Shown here: one piece after another, positions 1 through 12,626 of the stretch | How the letters are laid out: each line of letters begins with the position of its first letter | How positions within the stretch are numbered: the first letter of the stretch is position 1 | DNA from: Galerina marginata | Taxonomy: Eukaryota; Basidiomycota; Agaricomycetes; Agaricales; Galerinaceae | Direction of reading: 5' to 3' | DNA: 64,000 nt | Assembly: GCA_023014335.1 (NCBI GenBank) | Contig: JAECYW010000008.1 | Location: 806,001-870,000 of the forward strand | Made by a program: the position numbers and the translations under genes | The notes under the pieces: model-generated | What the model was told of the DNA's origin: nothing | What the model saw: the letters and a program-made list of their open reading frames with translations, nothing else | The model's database searches: none

Positions 1-1958
1 TTTAAGGCGGATCAGTCCCCGGAACACGGACAACGGCCACGGAAAACCAGAGCGCTTTGTCTACCGACGTTACTCGGCTCCCAACGCGGACCCTGTGTGG
101 GGTTCACTCTTGGCGCATGCGCGTTTCGAGACGTGCAGCAGTGCGCGAGTCAATACAGGACACCGTAGCATGCACTGTTCATTTTATTTAACAGTAGTTA
201 GTAGGTAGATTGTTCAATTATTAAATTCTAATGCATTATGAGAATCTAATAGCAATTACCCTTGGAAACTTCGCTTTTTTACTGTGAAATTTGAGCCATT
301 CACCTGGCTTTTTACTCTCAGGTTGGAAGAACATTGTAGAAACAAAAATTAGGTCTTTTTCTGTGCTACTCTAGTTCCTACAGAGCTTATCCCGGCCTCA
401 TCCACCATTTATCTCAATGTCCTATGCTAAATTCTTCGCATTCTCCCAGTTTCTCGCCTCGACCCTGGAGGTGTCACACCCGTGGAGCCGAATTAAATCC
501 AGTGATTGATTTAACGCGATCACTAAATCGTAGCGATTAACAGGACTTATCGCGAACCGCCCGCAGCCGCACTGGCATCACAGCATCAGCAACCCTCATC
601 AAACCTGTTACATCCCCATACTCTATTGTTACCCAGCAGCCGGCCGTACACGTAAGTGAACAGCCTACTCTCTCTTTTCTCTGCTACCACCATCACTGAC
701 GCTGTTGCATCCAAGGATGTCTCTTGCAGCGAGCTACAATTCCGCAAACGGCTACGAGCCCTCCGGGCGGCTATCCAATGCAGTTGCGCGCTTAGGAAGG
801 TCACGAGTGTTGAGAGATTTTCGGACATATTATCGTTGGTCATTTCCTAGGGGCAAGTACCCGTACCGGATTGGCTGACAATTTGAAATCCAGGATTTGC
901 GTTATTCGCCGTCTCCATAACTTGCTTCCTCAATGCTCTCGTTTTTATACTATCCTTTCTGCGATTTGCTATATTTGACGGTGAGTTCTGGTTCTCTCAA
1001 CTCTGTCTGAAGCATCGAGTCTGAGTATTACAATAAAGTTATATACTTTGGGTTTATGGCCACACTTTCTGGAGTGCTAGCAGCTTCAATCCACTATTTG
1101 TTAGTCGATCTTGGCAATCATCTACCTCGCAGTATACATCTGATGAACCCATCTTAGGATGAAGTACAGTCAAATGCCCGAATCTTCCCACTGGATGACC
1201 AACGCCCAGACACATATTACGGGGTCCTCTATAATCGCCTTCTTCATGTTTTGTATGTACCTTAATTTACTTCCCAGTCCTCATCAAACCGCTAATAATG
1301 GATTCAACAGCATTCAGCTCCTCGTTAAGAGCTCCATTCAGTGGTTCTTTACGAATTTGCTTGAGTATGAACACCAAAGACTTCCTGGGTAACTTGCGAT
1401 GCCAGCTCGTTCTAGTCATGAATACCATATCATGGGCGGCCCCATTTTCTAGTACGTTAACATGACCTTCGTATCTTGACACAAAAGTTCTGACAATGTA
1501 ATACCGAATACAGTGGTCATTGCAGCCTGGGTGATATATTTTTCTGCCATTAGCGTCACCGGAGCGCATCCGGTACCATTCGCAAGCAGCACGCAACCCA
1601 CAACGAGAGTGTGGAGACATTTAAATGTAAACGAGATCAACGAGCCTCAGGGAGAAGTAAGTTTACCATGAGGGTACCTAGCAATTATTTATAACGGTCA
1701 TGTTCATGAGTGGTGTGGGTAATGAAAGAAATAGAAAGGAATGACAGCAACGGACTAAATGAGAAAGAGCAGCAGAATAAAACTTGTGGCATATCAATGG
1801 ATTCGCCCAACAAGCAAGTAATACATATAATAGAGATACAACCTGCACTGGCCTCCTCCCGCTCCTCCATACCCAAACGACGCACAAACAACTTCAGCGC
1901 ATATTAAGAACCCAAAACAACGGAAAGAACATGAGAAACAAGCGACCCACCCAACCGA
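1..1958. other. intergenic, no supported gene
   Basis: Only short reading frames of 60-120 codons occur on both strands. None shows a recognisable domain, a signal peptide or a convincing chain of splice sites. The right-hand part would be the 3' flank of the minus-strand ATG13 gene. Confidence 0.5.
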
Positions 1959-4900
1959 CTACCCCTGATACCCACTCCTCCTCCTCTCTTCATACAGCTC
2001 CATGCGGCCAATGACCTCCTCCGAGCCCTGGCTCGCACCAGCTTCGCTAGTCGCCAGCGTGCTCGAGCTCGTGGAGGCGTACCTCCCTCTTCCAAGGCCC
2101 AGTCCCAGACCGGGGGTATTAAACGGGTACGGGGAATAGACCTCGCGTTCGGCGGGGTTGGCACGAGACGACGGAAATCCGAGACCAAGCCCGCGAGAGG
2201 CGCGTGAGGGGTAGTTTCCGCTGCTGCTGCTGCTACTCGAGTCTTCACGGCCCCTTTCCCTCTCCCTTTCCCTGTCCATAGGGGCTGCGGACGAAGACGA
2301 CGGAATGGACGGGTCCTTGTCAGCATCCTTCCGTCTGTCTTTCCGTCTCGTGCTCCCGCCACTGATCCCTTCGAGGCTCTTCAAAAACGTTTCGTTCATC
2401 TTCTTGAGCCTCTCTTCGACCTCGTTCTGGCTTGTCAGCATCGGGCTTCGTGTCGGGGATGTAGAAAACTGCGCTGCCCTTTCCGCAACGGCGGCGGGCG
2501 TCATGTCCATATCCGACGATGGGTGCGGATAGTTTGGAGTGTCGTGTAGAGGTGGCGGAGATGTCGTGTACGCAGCATCATCAGCGAACACCTCACTAAG
2601 CGGCCGTCGGTCCTGTGCGCCTATGTCGTATCTAGGCGCCCGTTCTCTCTCCTTGCCTTTGACGGTCGGTTCGTCGGAGCTACGTTCGTGCTCGTGCACC
2701 TGGCCTTGGTGGGCATACTGCCACATGCGTTCCTGCTCTTCGAGTTCCTCTCTCTTCTCTCGTTCCTTTGCTCGGCCACTGAGTGGCTTGCGTGAGTCGA
2801 TGTCCTGGACGAAGATGGAGATGTCGTCATCGTCTGTTGCGGTGCCGAGGAAGGAAGAAACTCCCTGTAGTGAAAGAAATGCGTTAGCAAGATCCGAATC
2901 CAGGGGAGTTGAGTAGCTCATGAGAGATGGAAAGAGCGGCGCAGAGACGAGGAGAACGGAAGTATAAAAATAAAAGGCCGAGCCTTAAAAGGAGCAACAG
3001 TCGAGTCAGAACGAGTGGCAGGCCAAATCTTGGTAATACCGGGCCTTAGCGCTTGATAGCGCCCACACAAAATTACAACACGGCTGTTCGGCTTTCCGAA
3101 CCTCCAACAGGCAATATGCAGACCCAATCGCTATAAAAGGACACAAAGAAGGAAGGATGACTCGCCTCTTTCTTTCCTTCTAACCCACTACCACCACCAC
3201 TCAAACTAGCAGGTGTGGCTCTCCCACTTACATTGCCACTGCCCGGCATACTGGTATCACCAATCATCCCTGCTGTCCTGCTCTCATTACTCCCAGCAGT
3301 TGCAGATGTAGAACCAACAACTATGCCTGTTCCACTGCCGACACTGCCCACGTAACGATGCCCAAAACTGCTGGAGTACCTCTTCCGCGGAGGCATGGCC
3401 ATACCTACGTGCACTCGACCATCATCGCTGTCTCCTCCCGCTGACCCCATCCCGAGGCTTTGAATACTGACTCTCCGATCCCGGTCGGAGCTCGCACCAC
3501 TCCCGCTAGTCCCTGGCCGTCGGTCTCCCAGGCTCGACGGCGAAAACACAGTGGTGCCCGGAGGTGGAGAGGGATGTGCGCTGAAGCCACTGATGGGAGA
3601 CGGTGGTAGCCGGGCCGGGTTCCCGATAGGGGATGCGTTTGAGGGATGTCGGGAGTGTGAGGGTGGGATGACGCCGCCCGTGCCTGACAAGGAGGAAGGA
3701 AGGCCCGGGGACCCGCCGCCGCCGACTGCGCCTGGACCTTGCCGAATTGATAGGGAGGGTGACGAGCCTGAGGCACTGGAGAGGGTGTTGGATTTGAAAG
3801 GGTGGACGGGGTTGATGTTTGGTCGTCGGATCGGGAGAGGGCCAGTGACTGGAGAAGATGAGAGGGACGACATGCCCGGGTTAGGCCCAGGAGGAGGAAG
3901 GTCCCGTGTGGACACTGATGAAGATGAGGATGAGTTCAGACTCTCCTTCCTCAGGCGGTTGATAGCGAGACCTGAGCCGGGTATAGGTTGGGCTGCGACA
4001 GAACCCAGATTCGAAAACGGGATGGTAGAATTGCTGCTGGGACTTAAAGGGCTCATAGTCGGGAATGGGCGGGGCGGGGGTATAAGAGCACTCGTCCCAG
4101 TGCTCGCTGTCGTCCCTAATGTCGATGCCCCAACGCTGGGCACCCGTGAAGGGAGGATAAACTTCTCCGCAACAGTGATACTGTCCACACCCCCAATCCC
4201 AGTGGAAGTGGCTCTTCCTATCGCCTTTGGTGGCGAACGCGAAAGCACCGACCGGATCCCACTGCTGTTCGGCAGCGAAGAAGATCCGGACATCGAATCC
4301 CGCTGTCGGTTCTTGTCCAGTGTCGGGATGAATCCCTCTAAATCCAGCGATATGAACCGCGACGAAAGCAGAGACTCCAGTTCGTCAAGTTGGAAGTTGG
4401 GTGTCGTCAGATAAGTTGTCGATAGCGTGAATGAGCCTAATAGGTGTGCCACCGTGGGGAATGTGTGAGTCGATGTCCCAAGTGGAGAACGGTACGTTGG
4501 CGATGGTCTAGCACCTGGGAAGTAATTTCATTAGATGGCACCGTAAGCGCTCGCTCGTACTCACCAAATCCAAGTATGTTTCGATCAGTCTCACTGTCTC
4601 CGGACGACCGCACCCTCAGGGTGATCCCCAGATGCCCGTTCCTATTAACACCACCCGTCTTCCTCTTTAGCCGCTTGTAGAACTTCCACGCGGGCAGCAC
4701 CCTTAGCAGACTAAACACGCTGCGAAACAGCACAATTCCGTGCTTGTAGATGATCGGAAGGGCCACATCTGTGCTCGCGTCTCCGTGCTGGTTCGAGCCA
4801 GGCTGCATCGCTAGCGACCATGTCTCGAGTAGTATGAACCTCGGCGTGGGCTCGATTCTGACTCTCGATGAGTCAGGAGACATGTACACCAATACCTGGT

Positions 4901-5213
4901 TGTTCGTCAGCTCCGGAACTGATAGAAGCACCTGGATTTCTAGAGGAGGCGGTCCTGGAGCAGCAGCCAGCGAGATATTTCTGTAAGGCTCTCGCGCCTC
5001 TTTCGTGAACAGGTCCGAGTCTGGTGTCTCCAAGTTGAACTAATCATCGTCGCTGTCAGTCGTTTCCGGCAAAACAGAGTATCCACGCACCCATTTATCA
5101 ACCCTGGACGTCGAGTTAGACTCCTCCGTCGCTCGTGCATGGTTTACAGTGTAGAAAAGCTTGGTATAGAAGTGGAAAGCTATCTGATCAGCTTTGTGGA
5201 TGTCATTGGACAT
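1959..5213 (-). CDS. ATG13: autophagy protein Atg13, HORMA domain
   Basis: Atg13 is the regulatory, TORC1-sensitive subunit of the Atg1 kinase complex that starts autophagosome formation. The N-terminus (MSNDIHKADQIAFHFYTKLF) and the segment around DKW/FNLETPDSDLF match the Atg13 HORMA domain. Downstream come a long Ser/Pro/Gly-rich disordered region, the family motif RKRYSSSFGHRY near 3350, and the C-terminal signature DDDDISIFVQDIDSRKPL near 2800. Exon 1 is 5091-5213. A 51-nt intron (5040-5090) contains an in-frame TAG, so exon 2 is 4565-5039. Intron 4515-4564 leads to the large exon ending between about 3145 and 3230. The last exon runs from about 2916 to the TAG at 1959-1961. The splice sites of the last intron are not settled, because the strong donor GTAAGT near 3230 and the weaker ones near 3144 give different phases. 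The ATG at 5211-5213 is used because the frame further upstream has only a TTG. The long disordered middle is normal for basidiomycete Atg13. Confidence 0.9.
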
Positions 5214-7629
5214 GTCGTTCGTATTATCGCCGTTCAAAATGTACTGAAGAGGGCCAAATTATGGATATTCTGTGCTTTAGGCGTTCCAAGTCATTGAGAG
5301 AGATTCTAAGGGGGATATAGCTGGAGAACGAAGAGAATAAGGACGAGGACCGCGCAGTTGGGGCGTGGTGGGTGCCAAGAAAGGGCAACGAGTCCGGTTC
5401 CGTCAGCGCAAATTCCGTGAGAACGGTGGCACAAAATTCCGCCGAAAACTCTAGCAAATACAGAACAAGGATACTGTCAAAGGATAGGAAAAAATGTTGC
5501 TGAAGAAACGGTGGAAAATGCGGACAAAGGGGCAGGAGAAATGCTTTCCGAATATGTTGTACGATGAACAGTGTCGAACTGAAATTGGAGCAAAAAATCT
5601 GAGAACAGCCTTTGTAGTCATAGAAAGGCAGAAATACCTGCAATTCCTTATCTCGCTAATTGCTCGCGAAGGTGATTCAAGTAGTAAACCATCTCGACAT
5701 CCAACATTAAATAGGCGGAGAAATAATCACCAACCTACATCTAATTAAACGTCGTGTGCAAGCATTTGTTCAGGATTTCGGGACTCAAAGTGGCTCAGTT
5801 TTTCATCCATTCGCATTTTGAAAGACGAGGTCCCATTGCCGGATGTTTATTGTTTCGTAATGACAAAGGAGTCTCGTCTAGCCCGTCTGGAGCCGTCCGA
5901 GGTGCCAACTCGAATATGCCATCGAACATGAAAGCTTAACCTGACCAGTCATCTTAAGTCATTTTAATGACAGGACAGGTCATGCTACCTCGTGCTACCC
6001 AGAGAGCATAAAGGAATCGAAGCTTCGGGGAGTAGGGTCCCAGAATGGAAATCTCGACACAAATTCCCGCCATGGTTCCGATTGTGTTCCGAAGCGCTTG
6101 CAGGCGTTCGGAATCATCTGAATCATGGTGCCAAATCGACTATAACGAACTATAAGTCGGACCATTCGTTATGAATTTATGGTGCTACCGGCTTCATCTG
6201 TAGTAGTCCTTATGCGCGCGCTATAGCACTCGTGGACATTAAAAACGGAAGGTCGATGCCCGTCAGTATTGGAGGCTGTGCTCCCGTAATAAAACTTCCA
6301 AATGAAGTTCAAGGCCAACTGAAATGGTTGGCTGAAGTTCCTACTTAATTCTCGAGTATGCGGCGGATGTGGCTAGGATGCGTCCAAGAAAACGGCCCGC
6401 ACAGTGCCAGCCCCTGATGTATTGCCCTTTACGGACGAGCGCTAAACAAGACGAGCGCTAAACAACATCTGATCCTTCAACCTGCATCGTTCAATTTCAC
6501 TGCACTATTCATTGATCAAAGCTAACAGTTGGGATGCAAAGCTTAGCCGTGAGACAGTAAACGGCAGTTCCGACGTGATTAAGCCCTGTGTAAGCCACCA
6601 GAGAGTGAGTCAAACCTATACCTCATTCTTAAAATAGATACGAGTCTCTAATTCTTCAAGTTCACGAATTTCTAGGCGCCTGTATACGTGGCTGTTCAGT
6701 GCAGGGACGAGTGAGGTCACCAAAGTCTGGTAGAAATTGTGGTAGGACGTGTGTTACAGCTATCCTAATACAATAAACCCGCTAACTTGCGAATACCACT
6801 GCTAGCGACTCTGCCTCTTTTAGAGCGCCACCAAGTTGCTTTGTCTTAGTACCAACCAAGAATTCTGGACAAACGGCGTTCTCTTCCATTTTACCTAGGA
6901 CTCTCTCACATTTCTCTTCGTCGCAATTTAAATTGCTGCATGCAGCAGCAATCGCCGGGCACGGCATAACACGACTCAGTGTTTTGTTTCATTGGAGGGG
7001 CCCAATCTGTCCTGTCAGCGACACGCTATCGCAGCGAGGCCTGAGTGGTGTTTTTATTGTCGGGTCGTGCTCCTGCTACACAACCTGTCCATCCAAACGT
7101 CGGCGCGGTGGGTTCGACCCTATCTAATCCTTTCATGTCTATTCTAACCAACTTGAAGGTGGATGCCGGGGCCTGCCCATGCTCACTACTGTTACTACAT
7201 CGTGCCGTGCAGCGCACAGTGGCAGCGCACCATATGCGAGGAAGAGGAACGACATCATGGACTGCTACCTATGCTAAAGAACGAGGTTGCATGCACCGGC
7301 ACGAACCGGCACGGCCATAGCACAGCAAAAAACCCTGTGCCCCGGTTATAACTCATCTATCCATCTATCCATCCATTTGCCTCATGCTAATTGGCGCTCT
7401 GCATGTAACTGGGTGGATGTTTCCATCTTTGTGCATGACTGCGTGAAGATGTGAAGTGCACGTCTGCTTCATACAATCTGGATATTAATTAAATACGGAT
7501 TGCGTCTCAGTCCGACATTTTCTTTATGATACTTCAAGGGGACTCATGCTGTTCACCATTCCCCACTGGTCGATACCTCCCTTGGTTTCAACATACGACG
7601 AGCAGCCTTCCCAAAAGCAAACCGCCACC
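5214..7629. other. intergenic, no supported gene
   Basis: This 2.4-kb stretch separates two divergent genes (ATG13 leftward, the DUF4436-like gene rightward) and should hold both promoters. I see only short frames, the longest about 139 codons (5224-5643, minus), without recognisable domains. A CATC/TATC-type microsatellite lies near 7350-7377. No clear TATA box is visible. Confidence 0.5.
6434..6465 (+). repeat. 16-bp unit repeated twice
   Basis: The unit gacgagcgctaaacaa occurs twice back to back and contains the palindrome agcgct. It is short and could be chance or a remnant of local slippage. Confidence 0.5.
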
Positions 7630-9166
7630 ATGCCCCAACAAAATTCGACAAAATTTTCTCTTTACTGGATCGCCCTTGTAGCTCCATTTTTGATATCTTT
7701 CATGATTGCTGCATGGCGTATGCAGGTTAAACCTCTCCAGTTTCAAGCGCCCTCACCGAGCACCTATGATCTTTTCTTGCCCGATGTTTGTTCTTAAAAT
7801 TCCTGAGGTCATATTATGACTTATGAGACATACTTTCTAGGTCAGCCTTGTGGCTGAAGCTATTTCCGTTGACCCTATATCGAGAACTATCGTCATGAAT
7901 TGGTACCCCTCATTGACGTCCGTAAATTGTTCCTCACCACCCACGGTTATCGATATTTATCTACCCAAGTGAGTTGATAAGGCCATCGCGCTGTTGGAGT
8001 TGATGCATTTCCTGCAGTACGCTCTTGGATATGGACAGTCCATCATGGACTCCGCAGACAATGGACCAGCCAGCTTACCGCCTGAATAGCACCCAAAATT
8101 GTTTCGGTCTCTTCCAAGCTTACTCTTCTTTCAGAACCATCACAAAACTCGTCGCGGCCAAGGAGTATGTTGTCATTCGTCTTATGGAAGATCAGTCGTC
8201 TTTCCAGAACTACCCCTTTGACGCGTAAGCCTTACTACATGCCGACCAAGAATACGAAATAGATAATAATCAATTCTTTAGATATCTTGCTCCTTTGGCA
8301 TTTTACACCCGTAATATAGAGACAGGTGATGTCTCTGCCTTGAAAATTTCCCAAGCCTTTGGCATTGCAGTGTAAGTAGCTCTTCGCCGCCCCTGGCTCG
8401 AAAATCAATTACAACGCAGAACAGAAATTTTGAAATCTCGCTCTTAAACTCCCATGTAAACCGCAACGGACCTGGAATGGAGTATCTCCAAATCTATTTA
8501 CGAGTCGAGAGGTCGACCGCGACCAAGATATTCGTAGTTGTTGTGGCTGTTATGAATTGTGAGTGTCCAAAACTTCAACCTCCTTCCATCTTGCATTTGC
8601 ATTAGTACAATTTTTATATGCAATATCTAGGGCTTACCGCTGCTGTATTCCTCACAATTTCTGTGGCAACAATCGTATATCCAAACCCAGAAATTTACTC
8701 GGAGATGTTTGTAGTTCCTGTCGGCGCATTGTTTGCATTTTCATCCATAAGGGCAAATCTGCCCGGCGCACCAGCTGGATTCGGTAAGGCCTGATTAACT
8801 TTTAAAGTGTTCAACCTAAGCCATCTACCAACCATCTACAGGCGCAACTATAGGTATTTAACCTCCTTCCGATGCAATTCACCTTTCTCCCGAAGTCTAA
8901 TGATATGCAGATATGTTTGCGATCGTGCCCGTTCTCGTCATAATGTCAGCTTGTGTGAGTAGTCAATCGAAACGAGATCTTTTTTATAAATACGGATTCC
9001 GTTTCTTTCACAGAGCTTCTCTCTGCTTCTCATCATTCTATATCGAAGGATACGCGCCGATATCAAGAAAGAGAGACAGGAGACTACGAACAAAGGAAGG
9101 TTTCTTTATTCTCGCTTTTCGAACTTGAATTTAATTGTTCTACAAATTAGATCCAGAGCAATCTGA
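7630..9166 (+). CDS. DUF4436-like multi-pass membrane protein
   Basis: Ten exons can be joined: 7630-7785, 7841-7968, 8018-8224, 8282-8371, 8425-8558, 8631-8783, 8842-8853, 8911-8954, 9014-9099 and 9151-9166. They total 1,026 nt (341 aa). The ATG sits in the context gccaccATG; an in-frame ATG at 7546 lies further upstream. A membrane helix (about residues 12-30) is followed by an extracellular beta-rich part with DPISRTIVMNWYP and YPFDAYLAPLAFYT. Near the C-terminus hydrophobic helices follow: FVVVVAVMNWLTAAVFLTIS, the GALFAFSSIRANLPGAPAGFG loop region, and DMFAIVPVLVIMSAC with SLLLIILYRR. This order is that of the DUF4436 family, whose function is unknown. Exon 7 is only 12 nt. The very last exon is the least certain part. 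Confidence 0.75.
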
Positions 9167-9807
9167 CGTGCCTAGCTTTGTTCCTGGCTCCTCAAACCAA
9201 ATTCCTCCAGTGATTCTATTTCCACCAGGTCTAGGTCCACCAAGCCCACATTGTCAGGGAATTCGGAATAGCCAATCACAACGATCGTCTTCTGAGTTCA
9301 CACGAGTAGAGTAGCTGCGATGTACATTTCTCTGAGATTTTAACTGCATTTTAGCTGACAAGCGCCACTATTTCAAGGTGCATAAGACGGCCACGTCTTC
9401 ACTCCAAGGGATCCTCGCAAAGTAGATAGAAGATTAATATCATGCGATGAATTTATTCTGTTTCCAATTCGTAACTCGCCTCCCGGCGCCGACGCCACTG
9501 TCCAGTGTTGCTTTGAGCGCCATTCTTGTAAGACTAAGATGTATTTTTTAACTTTCGTTTTAGTCAAACCATGAGCCTGTCGGTAGGTTCTCACTTATGA
9601 TATGCTTAACAAAGGACGTAAGGTGACAGTTTGAAATTGTATTTCACAAAAAGCTCAGTCATCGAAAAACCAAAAAAACCAAAGACAGGTAGCTGGAACG
9701 AAATTTCTGTACAAGTACAAAAAGCAAGGCAAGAAGCTTATGTCCTAAAAGTAAAAGACGATACGGTGAGGGTTTAGGAAGCGACAGAACCACAAAGGTG
9801 CTGCCTA
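9167..9807. other. intergenic between convergent genes
   Basis: This is shared 3' flank of the DUF4436-like gene and the minus-strand gene at 9808. Only short frames are present. A Pro/Ser-rich frame continues for about 40 codons after 9150, but it is out of phase with the splice model above. Confidence 0.5.
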
Positions 9808-10500
9808 TTAGTAGTCCTTGATTCCAAATTTGCCAACTGGGCAGGTGATCCGGTATGGAGGTGGGCACGGCGGCGGCGGCGGGTCACATGAGCCACAGTT
9901 AGTGCAACCCCCCATGGTGTAAAAACCGCTCTTCGAATCGAACCTCGGGATCCACGCGGCCTCAAAGCTGTGCTTTCGCTCTTCCGATTCGGATAAGTGA
10001 TGAACAACCTTTGTTACCTGTTCTCGGTCCCCCGGGCGGCCGGGCGACTCCAAGAACAGAAAGCCGTCGTCCAATTTTTCCGGAGCACAAGATATGCCTA
10101 AAATATCGATGCCATGGGCATCGACGATGGATTTGAACTTGGAGAAGAACTCGGGGGAAGGAGGGAGTGGGTGGGATGCGGGGTCGTCGATAGATCTGTG
10201 TTCGATGACTTCGCCGTTGCTGGCCCAGCGCTCACCAACAATGTTCGCAGAGGTGTCGGTGGAGGGTTTGGCGCTGTCCCCAGTGGTGACCATGCGCTCG
10301 CCGTCATTGAGGGCGTAGTGCCGGTGGATGAGGCAGACGGCATATTTCCCGTCGTACGAGGCCTCCCGGAAGAGCGGGACAAGCTTCGTAAAGAATTCGC
10401 TACGGGTAAGGCCTGCGGATGCGAGCTGGTTTTCTAAGCGCGTGTTGGCGTCTGCGATAAAGGGGAGGTCGTTGTAGGCGCTGACATCGAAAGTAGACAT
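9808..10500 (-). CDS. unknown protein with Cys/Pro-rich C-terminus
   Basis: This is a single-exon frame of 230 aa starting MSTFDVSAYNDLPFIAD. An in-frame ATG 45 nt upstream (10545) is less likely, because a TATA box lies only 67 nt upstream of the chosen start. There is no signal peptide and no membrane helix. The body is mixed alpha/beta in look, with many His and Asp residues (LIHRHYALNDGERM, DAHGIDILGISC). The tail is unusual: GGCTNCGSCDPPPPPCPPPY, followed by ITCPVGKFGIKDY at the end. The CxxC-type cysteines could bind metal or form disulfides, but this is inference. I do not recognise the family. Confidence 0.65.
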   Translation of the reverse strand: MSTFDVSAYNDLPFIADANTRLENQLASAGLTRSEFFTKLVPLFREASYDGKYAVCLIHRHYALNDGERMVTTGDSAKPSTDTSANIVGERWASNGEVIEHRSIDDPASHPLPPSPEFFSKFKSIVDAHGIDILGISCAPEKLDDGFLFLESPGRPGDREQVTKVVHHLSESEERKHSFEAAWIPRFDSKSGFYTMGGCTNCGSCDPPPPPCPPPYRITCPVGKFGIKDY

Positions 10501-10566
10501 CGTGAGGAGCAGTAATGTTTCGAAGCTGGCTGCAACTTGTGTCAATCGCCCTCAGGGTAATACTGG

Positions 10567-10574
10567 TATTTATA
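10567..10574 (-). promoter_or_regulatory. TATA box
   Basis: TATAAATA on the minus strand lies 67 nt upstream of the ATG at 10500, which fits a core promoter for that gene. Confidence 0.55.
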
Positions 10575-12341
10575 CTGTTAATGCAGCTCTCTCCCGTGAA
10601 ACAGCGTCAACGCGATTGGAAAGGCGTGCGGTTCGTCTATGACATTGTGATTCCGTAGAATAAATGCGTGAAAACACATGTTCTTGCCACTACCATATGG
10701 CCCCATATCGATGAGTTATCGTCTAGTCGTTTTGGGAGTACGAATTGAAATTTCTTCTTCCAAATACCGACCATTTCATCAGGTGTAGGATGTTGAATTG
10801 ACTGCGCACTGTTATCAGAGTTATCAGAGTTCGTGATGGTTCATCATGAATGTGATGGAGGAGCCCATACCAATCCTGTGATCAGCAGCCTTCGTAAGTC
10901 TCAATGTTCTTTCTACACTTGGCGTCAAGTTCAAAGATCACACACCTACGAACGGGGCATGACCTCAGAAACGATGGTACAAGTGGCTGTGAAACGGTGA
11001 AGGTGTGAAGTGAGAGAAGGTTATGGGTGTCGATTGTGAGGCATTGTGGGGCGATTCCGAAGGTGGATTGGGCTTTGACTATTTGTTACAATGTGACATT
11101 TGAATTGACTAGTAGAGGCTAATTGACAGCTCCAGCTAATCTGATAGGGCCATCCGAGTCTTTCGGAAGTGGGTCTGGCCCATCTGTACCAAATCTGTAC
11201 TGCCAGTGTGCAGAATCGCTTACTCCTAACCCGGGCCATACTTATCCCTAGCAGGCGTCCGACACCCGTCTCTGAGCAATCCAGTTCCAAAGAAATAAAG
11301 TTGGTGTCCTTGTTTTACTGTCGTCCTGCCTGAACTGATTGATCATTGATTAGCTATCCCAGCTGTCCCTAATTGGAATATCCTCGGACAATAATAGAAG
11401 GAGTCCTATAAATAGGATTCGTAAACCATAAAGGACACGTGGCTGCAGCGCCCCTTCGGCGCCTGTGGTTTTCTGGCTTCCTCAACCATTCTTCCCCCTT
11501 CATCGATGCTGCCACGGAGCCCACACCGCAGCTGCCCGCTACAGCACCGTTTCTCCCATTCCGCATTCAGCCGCATTCGCCAACATTCGTTCTCATTGAT
11601 CCAGTACACCGACCGCCTGGTAAGCAGTCTCGCACCTCATTTTCTAAATTCTCTGCTCTAAACATTATCTTCAGGCCACGTCACAATGTCTCGACGACCA
11701 AGCCACATGCAGCATTTTTTCCCTCTCTTTATTTTGGTTGCCGCGTGCCCTTTCATCCACAGTTTCTCCTTCCTAGGGCTTACTCTCACCCGCGCCTCAA
11801 ACCTCAAACCCCACATGCGAGTCCCCAGTCCATAACTGTCACTCAAGCGAATGTTTATCCGACGTTCACGACTTCCGTAGCACCACTGCCAACCACGAGT
11901 ATTCTTTCGGATGTAGCTCTGTTAGGGCACATCACATATATCGTGGTCTGGCATTGAAGTCAGAGTGGCTCGAAGTCACTCAGTGCGCAGCAGACGTTGT
12001 AGTAGTGAGATCTGGACCGAGCTCGCCGTAGATTAGATAGCGTAGATCCCATCAGTGGCTGTGCACGGTATGTGTGCCAGCGTGCCCGTAGTTGAGATAT
12101 TCACCTTTGCTTGCTTCTTGCCATCGCGTGCGACGCGGTTCCGCACTGCTCGACGCGTCTCCGAGCCCCAGCCGCCCAGGTCCGGACGGATTGGACTACC
12201 CCAACGTGATCTAAACCAAGCATGTGGCTCTCGTGAAAAACTAGCAAGTCTTCTACCCGATGCATGGCTCGTTAAGTTGGAGGTGAGGCATCCTATTATC
12301 TAGGCTCGGATCGCGGAGCTGGCATGTTGCGGAGCATGAAA
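10575..12341. other. intergenic, no supported gene
   Basis: The longest frame (11439-11957, plus, 172 codons) has low-complexity composition and no domain, signal peptide or splice support. I see no other structure until the foldback element. Confidence 0.45.
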
Positions 12342-12626
12342 CACTGGGAGCATGACACCGTATTTAGCTGTAAAATATGGTAAAGAATACGTTAAAAATA
12401 GTCAATGTACTTTAAGCATAGTTAGCGAACCAAATATGTATAGAATCCTTCTTTGTCATATTTTTTCTTTGGAGCGAAATCAATAGAGGAGAAAAAATAT
12501 GACAAAGAACTATTCTACGTAATTCATACCATATTTCGATTGCCAACTATGCTTATTGTACATTGACTATTTTTACCGTATTCTTTATCATATTTTGTAA
12601 CTAAATACGGTGTCGTGTTCCCAGTG
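12342..12626. mobile_element. foldback MITE-like element, CACTGGG termini
   Basis: The 285-bp segment is an almost complete inverted repeat. It begins CACTGGGAGCATGACACCG and ends with the complement of CACTGGGAACACGACACCG. The two arms (about 130 nt each) align nearly end to end with scattered mismatches, a small indel and a short loop near 12480-12495. It is AT-rich and has no coding frame. The element is flanked on both sides by AAA, a possible 3-bp target-site duplication. CACTG-type ends with 3-bp duplications fit a CACTA/EnSpm-like non-autonomous element, but the short duplication is weak evidence. A transcript would fold into one long hairpin. Confidence 0.75.

Noticed and set aside
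5040..5042. In-frame TAG near the start of ATG13 as a nonsense mutation
   Set aside because: It coincides with the acceptor of a well-formed 51-nt intron, and removing that intron gives the expected DKW-FNLE HORMA sequence.
11439..11957. 172-codon plus frame
   Set aside because: No domain, biased Pro/His/Arg composition and no splice or promoter support.
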